A DNA stretch of 64,000 nucleotides from Hyalella azteca. Taxonomy: Eukaryota > Arthropoda > Malacostraca > Amphipoda > Hyalellidae. Location: positions 62,001-126,000 of the forward strand of contig NW_025934994.1 of assembly GCF_000764305.2 (NCBI RefSeq), in the 5' to 3' direction. Below the pieces are notes generated by a model that searched no databases, was not told the origin of the DNA, and worked only from the letters and a program-made list of their open reading frames with translations. How positions within the stretch are numbered: the stretch's first letter is position 1; every line of letters begins with the position of its first letter. The position numbers and the translations under genes were made by a program. Shown here piece by piece: positions 23,721 through 35,700 of this stretch.

Positions 23721-26700
23721 CTGGGATGAATAGGAATATTATGTTACATCTTATGAACCGGAATATAAATTGTTCAATAATTTATTTACGGCAGCTTTGA
23801 ATATTAAATAAACACCATTACAAAATATTTCACTTTTTTAGGTGTTGGGCCATTAGGGGATCAATCATTCAGGCGATCAATCATAATGTCCCTGGTGTTA
23901 ACCATTTAAATCGGCTTCAGTGAATAGTTGAACCACTCGTTAATAGTTGAGACCCAGGCATTTGCTACCCATTAGTAGTCTCACTGTCTTTCATTGTGCA
24001 AGTCATCGAGTCTCTCACTGTTTGAATCATGGAGTCTCTCACTCGTAAGTGGTGGGGCTAACGTTGATCCTGAGAGCCTCCGAGGTTGACTCGAAGGAGT
24101 TCGCCAGAGTGACGTTGGAGCCAAACATACAATAGCGCGGCATAGCTGTCCCCACTACACCAGCCAGCACCGGACCAGTGTGAAGACCGATGCGCATCTG
24201 GAAGGCGCAATAAAATAATATTTAATGTAATATAATAGGTATGAAATAAAGCTTTTATCACCATTTCTGTTTGCATGATGCCATAATACAGACCGATGCG
24301 CATCTGCACCTCACAATAATATATTTTTTATTATATTTAATATTATGCAATAGGAATGAAATAAAGCTCTTATGACCACTTATGCCGGCATGACGCCATA
24401 ATACAGACCGATGATCGTCAGAATCACAAAATAATATAATGTTTAATGTAATACAATAGGTATGAAATAAAGCTTTTTTCAGCATTTCTGTCTGCATGAT
24501 GCCATAATACAGACCGTTGTGCATCTGCACCACACAAAACAATATAATATTCAATATAATACAAAATGTATGAAATAAAGCTGTTATCACCAGTTCTGTC
24601 TGCATGATGCTATAATACAGACCGATACACATCTGTACCACACAATACATAAAATATTAACTCAAGTACAATAGGCGCTGAGCTTATTAGAACAATAGTG
24701 AATGAGTGACTGCAGAATTTAACGCTGGAATATAATTTGATATGAAATGCCGATGCACAGATGGCACAGTGATTTGTATTGAATATATTCCGTAAAGAAA
24801 TCGTAATTACCACTGAAAAATGTTCGTAAATAAGCACAAAATAGATGGAATATCCATTTTAACTCAGTGTTTGTCCCGGCAAAGTTGAAAATCTCCTTCA
24901 CTTCTCATGAACAAGCACTTCTCATTTCTAGAGAGCTGTGGATAATCGATGAGGAACATAACAACTCCATTTTATAAATACATAAAATTATGTCAATGAT
25001 GTCAATGGTTGATGGAACGATTCATGAAACAATATATTTTAAGACGAACATTTATTCTCAAACTCATCCCAAGATAAGTTTAAGATCGAAACTCTAAGCT
25101 GATCGCTTGGTAACTTTCCAACAGTTTTCATGAGGAAACTTTTCTTCTAATAAGTAATTCAATAAACATCAATAAACATCAATAAACATCATAAACATTG
25201 TCGTCTCCTTTTCACAGGAGACGACAATAATTCGTTAGTTCACCGTATAAAAGACCTATATTTGAAATATTTATGCACCGCTGATTAAATGTATAAGAAC
25301 CAACAATGCTAAATCCAGTCTCACTCAATCATCAAAAATAAACATCATCAATATGAACCATCGTCAACAAGAACCATCATCATCGAGACCCATCATCAAC
25401 AAGAACCATCATCAACAAGAACCATCATCAACAAGAACCATCATCAACAAGAACCATCATCATCAAGAACCTACCATGATAGGTTCGCCAGAGTGTGTCT
25501 GGTGGTAGGTGCAGGTCTCGAGCATCTGCATGGCCATCCATGCCACGCGCTGTGCGTGGTAGCGCGACTTGCGGTGTAGGTTGCCCGCTATGCAGTACGC
25601 GTCTCCAATCGTCTCAACCTGGCCAGTCATAACAACTTCGTGTATTAGAACAAATTGCTTACATTTAATTCTGAATTAATATTTTAGTTCAAACTGTTTC
25701 CCTATTATCCAGTTTTTAAGTCTGGAATGAACCCTGAGCTGCAAAATAATTAACTTTTTAATTCTGGAATGAACCATGAGCCGCAGAACATTGCAACGAC
25801 CGCAGTAGCTGTTGCCTGCATTGCGTTTGAATCGTTCAAGATCGGAAAAATGGAAGATTAGAAAGATTTAGAAATATTAGAAGTGACGAGTGATTTATTA
25901 CAGCTGGGATGCAATCAAATTTGCGAGTAGCAGTCACCGTAAATTCATTTAATTTGTGCTAAAAATTGTAGTCAATGTTCCAATATTCGCGACCTGAGTC
26001 GGAATGATTGATATTAGACAAACATATTTTGTGAATAATTAATGCTGGCTGGACATCGCGTGGCACACGAAAGGGCAAACTGTCAATCGAGCCAGCATCT
26101 CTGCATTAAAACATTCATGCAAGATGACGTTATAATGAATTTAAATAAATTATTATCTAAGATTACGATTTTTGATCTTTGACTACCAGCAGCCACGCAT
26201 GTGTTGAGCTCCAGGGACCATGTCTCGCAATTTCCTTCTCAGCAGGACCAGAAGAATTATCTCGTCCCCGTGTCTGGACGTCTTGATGACATCAAATTGG
26301 TATATTGGCAGTCTAAGAATTCGTTCATGGCCTTATACGAGGCGAGTTTTCAAAGTAAGTACCGCTTTGACAGGAGGAAATCTTTCAGCTAAGGACGAAA
26401 TCGTGATTCGTTTGTTTTCTTTCACTTTAGGATAATTATAAAAAAATAATAATAATAATAATAATAATAATAATTGTAATCGCAATTTTTCACATGTACG
26501 CTTCACGTAATCTTTCTGTTTGGACCTTCAGTCATCCGACCGAAGTTTACCTGGACATAAATTGTCATTCGTAGTTTAAACCTCTTTAGTGGCAAATACT
26601 TCGGTGAGTTTTGTCCTGCAATTTATTAGTCTTTCATTATTGATTCTGATACGATATTCTTTTGGTTAACTTGGATTTAATTTTGCTCATATTTGTTTAT

Positions 26701-29700
26701 CTTGTGTATTAGATAGCTAATATTTCTTATGTCAAACTTGCAGAAACTATGTTTTCAAGATCACCCAAATAAAACTCCTTGAAACCTGAGTGTCGAAAAT
26801 TCGCCTAAGCCACTAGGGCTTAACAATAATAATAATAATTTAATTGATTTGGCAATGAATGTCAATTGATTCGAAGCCTTGTACACAGAGGAACGTACGC
26901 ACTTTGCAATAGGTATTTTCAATAGGTGGAGGCAATTTAAAAACACGTAAACAGATGTAGACTCGATAGGAGGGTTCCGTAAAAATAATCTTGGGAACAA
27001 CACAAGTAATATACAAGAAAAGGATACTGATGAAAATCGTTAAAATTCATCATAGATAATATTAGGCACATCGAAAAATATGTGCGGAAAAATATAATAG
27101 AACCCCAGCTGTTCATTGCAAGTTGACGCCTGGGGAATTGTATTTACAATCCCACAGAACTACAATTAACTCACCTTTTTTGATATAGAACTTCAAAATT
27201 TTTAGAATGCTGACAACGCTCTGCAAGTAAGCCATTTCAGTTATCGTTAACCTAGGTTGTGTGTGTGAAAACATCCAATTAATTATCAGAGCAACATATA
27301 CCCAGCCAATAATTTTCCAGCATTGGACTGACTTTGGCCAAATATTTTCCATTTTAAACTCTCAGAAAAAATTTAATCGCGCCTCAGAGAGAAAGTTTCA
27401 TTGAATAACAAGGTATGTTATTAATATTCAGAGGAAAAAAGAGCTAATATAACATGAGCCGCGGAAGGAAAATTTTGTGAGAAAATAAACTGCTTATTTA
27501 ATAAGTAATAGTCATTTACTTTATTGCTAAATTCATCAATAAAATCACAATGAACACAAATTTTTCTTCGTTTGTTTTATTTATACACGAATGATTAGCT
27601 ATTCTTAAAACGTTTATATGCAAAAATGATTCGTAATCATTCCTATCGCATCGTCTGTTGTGGGTAAAATTATTGAAATCCACGCAGTTTTCATTTGAAG
27701 GGATAAAACTACAACACTTTAGTAACAGGAGTAACGTAATTAACTGCGAACGAGGCCGTGACTAATTCGAACTGAAAGCCAAAGGAGAGAGAGCATCGAT
27801 CAGTTACGATATAGCATAGTTTAATGTTATCTCGAGCTGGGCGCTGGTAGACAATTTAACTAAATAATATACCACATTACACAAACTGCAAAAACTTTGT
27901 ATTACTAATTTTTATTTAATCAATTGAAAGCGGAAGAAGCAAAAAATAATAATTATTCGCGAAATTATTATTCGAAATAATTATTCGCGGTATGAAAAAA
28001 GCCTATTCTAAAGCCAAGAACTATTTTACTAAAACTCCATAAGTTTTTCCTGGGTTACGGAATTGATAGGAATCACTGTGTGTAGATTGTTGAGCTAAAC
28101 ATTGTTATCACATGAATGGGCAGTCAACTAAAATAATTGAAAACCAGCTCTAAATGCAAGGGAAGCTATCATTTTGCGAAGCTACATCTGAAATAAAAAA
28201 TTGAGCTATATTAATTCACCGGAATATTTGTTCCTTTGAGTCCCAGCTGACCAATAATTGCAAATCTACCATCAAAGGTAGACATTTGGCTACTAAATCT
28301 CCCCCAAGCTCATTCAGCCATTGCACAATGGGCCAATTTTAAATAATGCGATTTGTTCATTTTTTTCTGACAGAACAAAAACTCGTGCCTTGTCTGAAAA
28401 ACTTCTGATTGCCCCGAGTGTAGCGCTCTACTGCAAAATTAGTTCCCTTTGAAGAGTTAAACCGTGAAGGAGAGAAGGAACCTGGAAGTTTCTTTGAAAA
28501 ATAATTATGATTAAATAAAGTGTCTAGCGAGCGCGAAGACTTGGAAATAAATACTGAACTCTGAAGCATAGATATCATTTTAATTGCTGCATAAACTAAA
28601 TCTTTGAGGTCATGCAGGCAATTTAATGAGATTAAAGTTTGAATTAATGTTGAGCCATTAAAATCCCGGTTATTAAAGATGGCGGTCACATAGCAACCAA
28701 CAACAGTGCCTGGAAATTCTGGCCTCGAATTAATGGTAAAATGTCTTCGAATTACTGCAAAAAAATTCTTTTACGTAGGCCGCCGAAAATTCTTCTCGTA
28801 TCATCCTGTGAATTTCTGTGGCGTTATATTAGTATAAAAACTTGAAAATAGATCTAAATTAATAACTAATTTCAGAATGTAAAACGCACTGCAGGAGACT
28901 TTTATCTCATTCAAAACTTTATATATATAGAAGCAGTGCCACATGATACTTTACTCTGAATGTTGTATAAATGTTAGTTTTTAGTGTTCAACGAATAAAA
29001 AATGTATTGCATCAATTTGTAATCAGCTCAAATATATAGCAAGATTTTAGAAACATTCAATAATTTTTGATAAAAATTGACCTCAACCAGGGAATTTTTG
29101 ACAAATTATGTCAATCAATTATGTTTATTCATGAAAATATGTAGGTCAACTGAAAAATAAACAGTTATCTCATTATAGATTAATTGAATCTTGCGTTGAC
29201 TTTTGTAAACATTGGGATTATCAACTTTCAAAGTTATGATTAAAAGAATAATACCCCTGAGTTACAATGGCTGACAACATTTTATTTGCTGGAATCATCA
29301 GTAGTTTCATTTTGAATCGTGACTCAAGCTCATTGGCGGGAGTTCCGTCAAGCCACTAGCATTTCTGAAATAATCAAGATTCTGGCGATGTCAGTCGAGC
29401 TCGAGCCCGACGTCAGATTGTTAAGCCATTCTCCACGGGCCACTGAATTCTGACTGAAATATTCGCGCAGACTGTTCTGATTTCAGACCGGCCGACATAG
29501 GCAGATATTCTTGCAATCCCGCGCCTTCTTGAGTCGTCTTACGACCGATGTTGGGTTGACAGTTTATGAGAAACCAACATTTTTACTGCAGACACTTTTT
29601 TCACATGAAGTTTATGACAAACATTCTCTTCCGATGTGCATACCTTGAACTGTCGAGTGGATCAGAATCTTTCTCAACTCATCGCTTTGCAATCGTCATA

Positions 29701-32700
29701 ATTTTTCACTATTCGAACGCGTCTTTTTTAATATGTAATCAGAATTTTTATACGAAACACTAATAGCCTTATGCAAGGTGAGTTTTACAACATACTTTAT
29801 CAGGTACAGTCCCCACCTTGTAGACGTCGAGTTGTCCACAGAAGACGTCGAACTTGGTGTAGAGGTCCTGAAGCATGGAGATCACCATGAACGGCGTCGC
29901 TGTCGAGCAGATGGACGTGAAGCCGACGATGTCGCTGAATAACATCGTAACAGCTTCGTGCTTCTGCGCGTCGATCACTTCCCCTGTTTGATTAAGAGGG
30001 CGAAAAATTAGTAAAAATGCACAATTGATTAAAATTATAATAAGAAATTTGTTCAATAACGGTTAATGCCGACCATTTATTCGGGGAAATGAAAGTCCAA
30101 ACAGAGAATAAGAAGAAGCAGAGGTTGCCTAGGCTTCTTGCCTGCATTTCGTCGTCAGATTTTTTAACTTAAATTTATTCACTTCATGTCTAAAATATAT
30201 TTCTCTAACCGAATTGTAAGATAATTTTAACGGTTTAAAAAATTATATCTTTTATTTTTCACAATCTTCATATCGTACAGGCGTTCAAGTATGAGACGAC
30301 TGACGAGATTCTGGCAAGGGTGTCCGACAGGCTGAATATCGACTAAAGAAATGTTTTTTTAGCTTAAAATCCTTGACATTTATCTTAGAAACTGGGACGG
30401 TCCTCCCCTTAGCTTTATAATTTTTATCTTTCAGAAATCGGTATTAAACTTATTTTTGAATTATTAAACATTTTTTGAACCTAAACTTTACCACACTAAA
30501 ATTTGGGTCACTGAATACAATAGTTAGATGCACTAACATCCTTATTAATTGATTACTCATGAGATATTGATTCATGCGCATGAGACAATTTGTAACTTTT
30601 TAATTGTAAATTGTCTTAAAACTCTCAACCAACTGTGGACAAGAAAATATTCATTCACGATTCGTCGAATTATCGAAGAAAACTACGATTATAAGCAGGC
30701 GTGGAAATGTATTTAGAAGAATTTTCTAGATTTAATGCCCAGCTTACCGAGCCAAAGACGCTTAGCGATATCGGGCGGGAAGATGAGGTGCAGAAGCGAC
30801 ACGTTCTTCTCGCGTTCTTCATCGACTGCCTTGTTTGCCTCCACGATGTTCTCTTTAATTTGAGTCATGCGGCGTTTGATGCTGTCCTGTAAAGGGGTAT
30901 ACCGAAATGCTTAAATTTTTATGCTTTATGAAATTATTATTTGTTTATAAAATTTACCTGCCGAAATATTGAAACTTTCCAGAACGAAGCAAACGACAAA
31001 AGAGAACAAAACAAAAATCAGATAGCAGATAAAAGTTGCATGCAGTTCGGCAAGTTTTTACTTTGAAAACAAAGTCTCCCAACTTTCAAACATGGAGGAG
31101 GTTGGCCTGGCTTCCTGCAGGGATAAAATGTACCTAGTTCTGCGCAGGGACGAAATGTACCTAGTTCTGTGCAGGGATGAAATGTACCTAGTTCTGCGCA
31201 GGGACGAAATGTACCTAGTTCTGCGCAGGGACGAAATGTACCTAGTTCTGTGCAGGGACGAAATGTGTCTAGTTCTGAGCAGGGATGAAATGTACCTAGT
31301 TCTGTGCAGGTATAAATGTGTCTATTACTGTGCAGGGACGAAATGTACCTAGTTCTGTTCAGGGATAAATGTGCCTAATTCTGCGCAGGGACGAAATGTA
31401 CCTATTTCTGTGCAGGGACGGAATGTCCCAAGTTCTGTTCAGGGATAAATGTACCTAGTTCTGTGCAGGGACGAAATGTACCTAGTTTTGTGCAGGGACG
31501 AAATGTCCCTAGTTCTGTTCAGGGATAAATGTGCCTAGTTCTGTGCAGGGACGAAATGTACCTAGTTCTGTGCAGGGATGAAATGTACCTAGTTCTGTGC
31601 AGGGATAAATGTGCCTAGTTCTGGGCAGGTATGAAATGTACCTAGTTCTGTGCAGGGATGAAATGTACCTAGTTCTGTGCAGGGATAAATGTGCCTAGTT
31701 CTGGGCAGGTATGAAATCACCTAATTCCCTGAGGCAGGGGAAAATTCTCCATTTTTCCTTCAGGGACAACGTTTCCTTAATTTAAATCAGAGGATTTCTT
31801 CGACTTTCTGCGTCACTCGCTGAAAATTGGAGGCGCAACTTGAAATTTATATGAATGCATTGAACTCGTCAGTTCATATAAATATTCAACCAAATGGTTA
31901 TATTTTCAATGATTTAATTCGAGGTAATCCTAAATTCTGATCTGAAATAACTTCTCCAGCTATGGGGATCATTGTGATTTATTTTAGAGCTTTAATGCGA
32001 GTGAACATATTATTCTGAACCTATTAGTGTACACTTCCATAATGCTTGCACCTATTACCCTATTTGCGAACACATTCTATTTCCTCTCTTGCATCAACAT
32101 AACGGTTGTTTGCTTCATCTGTAATGTAAATGTATTCTCCCGAACTGTTTTGTAGCGAAGCGAAAGTTTGTTCGCTGCTAGGAGAGCTGAGTGACATAAT
32201 GAGGTATCGGTTACCGATGCTGTCGATACTTCCAGACCACAAACCACTTCAGTGGCGGTCGTCTTTGAGAAGTGAAGAAGAACTTCGGGAGGGGTTTACG
32301 GGAAGTTCCATTGAAGGAGTGGTAAATATTAACGAAAGTGACTTGTCTGCATTATAAGTAATTACAAATTTGTACCGTGACACTGAAGTGCTAGCGAGTT
32401 AAGTTCCACTCTGTGAAATGATGAAACTTTTTTTTAATAGTGAGGCAGTATTTAGCTTCTCGTGGTTCAACCTTGCCCAGTTTGACCGGGAAAAAAGGTG
32501 CATCAGTGCTAAATGTAATTCATAATAAAATGTAAATAAATAAATATATGTAAATAAAAAAAAATGTAAATTGGTCATATTTGGACAATATGACTAAAAC
32601 TTTTTCTCAGTGTATAGACCAGTTGGTGGCCAATATCATAATTTACCTTGATGATTTCACGAGAAGAAAAAATATGAGCAGAACTACCAACATCATCGAA

Positions 32701-35700
32701 TTTTATCATTTAGAAAATATTATTTCTGTTTAAACTTTAATGTCGGTGATTTCTAATAAATAATAAAGTTTTCGATAATAATATGTTAAATAAATATAGT
32801 ACATAATAATGTACTATATTTCTAACAATAATGAAAGCTTTTTCATCATCATTTAAAACAACTAGCTATCATCCTGGACAGCGCGATACGAACTCCTGCG
32901 ACACGTAATCATTAACGAAATCAAATGCAGTACAAAACTCACCGCGATGAGGCAATCTGCCAAAATAATTCTAACTCTCTTCCTATTGACTATTGATCAA
33001 TGAATATTTAGACATAGGGGTGATATATGCACATATTTATTTTTACAATTTTATTCGTTTTGAATTGTAATTCATTATATTTTACACGTTTCATTGAAGA
33101 CCGGGCTATGAGTTAAAAAAAACTAATAAGAAAATAACCAATAAAACATTTTCTGGTCTTCATTCAAACTTGTCTAAAAAACATTTCTCTATATACAATT
33201 CCTTATAACTAATTAAATATTCAAAATTCTACATATATAATAACAGTTTTATACTTTTAATGGAAATAATTCGATTACCTGAGCCCTGGACTGCTCGCCC
33301 ACGAGGATGACGTCACGGGTGGCGTCGTGTATGGGGATGTCGGAGATGAACAGACCGCGCGATGTGAGACCCTCCAGACTGTCGAGTAGCGGGGACCCCA
33401 CGAACAGCAAACTCTTGCTCTCCGGGCAGTCTACCATCTGACCCTTCAGCTCCATGGGCTGGGCAATAACTATTATCAATAACACTAAACAATCTGACCC
33501 TTCAGCTCCATGGGCTGGACAATAACTATTATCAATAACACTAAACAATCTGACCCTTCAGCTCCATGGGCTGGACAATAACTATTATCAATAACACTAA
33601 ACCATCTGACCCTTTAGCTCCATGGGCTGGGCAATAACTATTATCAATAACACTGAACCATCTGACCCTTTAGCTCCATGGGCTGGGCAATAACTATTAT
33701 CAATAACACTGAACCATCTGACCCTCTAGCTCCATGGGCTGAACAATAACTATTATCAATAACACTGAACCATCTGACCCTTCAGCTCCATGGGCTGGAC
33801 AATAGCTATCATCAATAAGATTAAACCATTTGACCTATCAGCTCCATGGGCTGGGTAATTAACGTTATCAACCAAGCGGTATACTAGATGGTGCCAAAGA
33901 GTACCAAAAGAACTTTCCGACAAAGCATTATATGGAATTAATGATCCATCCATTATGCTTTATTGCTTAGTTATGTTATGTGTTTAGCATATTTCTCTAA
34001 GCGCCTTATATGCTACTATATAGTACGTTAGCCCGACGAATCTCGGGACTGATAATAATCTCTGTCTGGACTGATATCACGACTAATATCCTGGCACGAT
34101 TAATGTCGTGGATATGCGCTAGAACAGCCTTTATATTCACGGTGTCAGGCTACAAACACACAAACTATCTCATTGGAATTACATATATTAAATAAACGTA
34201 CCATATTGAGTATAACAGTATAATTTCTCGCATCTTATAGGATTTTTAAGAGCAAATGTAAGTGCTCTCAAATCGTAGCTAAAATAACCGCTTGCACCTA
34301 TAAACATCCCATTCAATCCCATTCATTTTACCGCTCGTCTCACAGCTCCAAGCTCACCTCTACTTTGCGTTTACTGCTCAGCTGTTTTTTGATGGAGAGG
34401 ACGTAAGCAGTGTTGAGTCGAGCAGAAATCTCTTTATACTCGAGCGGGACTCGCTCAGGCGACACAACTTTGAAGTATTTGCTCACTTTGTCACCTTCTT
34501 TCTCGGCCTTCACTCCGTAGATCTGCCACAAACGCAGTCGGGTGATGTTACAAGATTCATCAATACGTCTTTACGAGTTCGCTTGAGTTCGTGTAGACGA
34601 ATTTCGAGTTTTTTACAAAAGACGTCTATCAAGTCCCATCATAGGTAAGTGTTAGTCTAAAAATTATGACAAACACTTGCAAGTGCTAAATAAAAATTTG
34701 ACACTGCATGGACGTATAAATCCTGCAAATGCGGGAAAAAAGAAAAAATCATCCATAAAATTGTCAGCTCAGATGATACGACCTCAAATAATAATATGTC
34801 AACAACTTATTGCATTTTCAGCTACTTTCTGCTCAAATAAAATTAAAGTTCTAGTTATACTGGATTTGGGTGAGGTTTTGAGCGATTGGATTTATTTGAA
34901 TATTTTTCTATTCTCACATTGTGGCACTGAAGATTAAAAATCGCATGTTAAAGCTAGGTCTAAAGTTAAAAAAAAATAAAATCTCAAAACGATCGAAGCA
35001 AATTATCAACAAACCTGACTAATGTTTTTGGGTGGTGAAGGACACAGAAAATATTTATGATGTTAAGAGGTGAGCAGAAGAATATCGTGGCGGTAAAAAG
35101 TTAGGATGAGCACAGACCGCAGAATGCAGGTAATAACTTCTTTCAACGAAGGATTCTGCAGCATATTCTTTAACAATATGTGGTAGATAATTGGGAAGAT
35201 GATTTCAAGTGACAAAGGAGTGAGAAAATAACAATAAAATTAAGCGTGAGTAGTTGAGGTCGCATGACTGCAATGAATGTACGAGGACATAATTTTCACA
35301 GCAATGAGATGAATAGTGTGAATTATAAACGGATGGCCCTAAGTTAGGGATGATTCAGGACACAATTTTCACTTTCATGAGGTCAAAAGCTAGCAACTTA
35401 TCGTAGGGGCTTACGCGGCTCTGTGTTTGAGAAAACTTTAACTTTAAAGAATAGTTTAAAAAGTTTAAATGGTTCTTAAGGTTTAAGACCGCTTCTATTA
35501 AAGTTTATGTCTGACCTGCACCAGCGCCGTGCCGATTTGTATGAACTTCATCTTGCGGTCGCAGACGAAGTGCCAGGGGAAGGCGCTGCAAAAGGTCGAT
35601 ACGTTCATCTTCGAGTCAGCCACGTCGCTCGAGAGCTGCTGGAATGAATCCTCCAGCAGCCCTCGGGCGTACACTTCTTCTTCTTCCCGAACCCTGGGCA

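Noticed and set aside
28357..28689. 110-codon minus-strand frame in sGC alpha intron 8
   Set aside because: No similarity to the cyclase or any family I recognise; AT-rich and without convincing splice sites.
31092..31352. 86-codon plus-strand frame with a nine-residue repeat
   Set aside because: By-product of the 27-bp minisatellite; other units of 26 bp break it.
32249..32251. TGA as a selenocysteine codon in the intron 6 relic
   Set aside because: No SECIS-like structure or selenoprotein similarity seen; decay is simpler.
33436..33872. Resemblance of regularly spaced repeats to a CRISPR array
   Set aside because: The units are contiguous without unique spacers, contain exon sequence, and the genome is eukaryotic.
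33756..33953. Minus-strand frame containing MELKGQMV outside exon 6
   Set aside because: It is one of the decoy copies of the exon 6 edge in the 56-bp repeat, not an additional exon.
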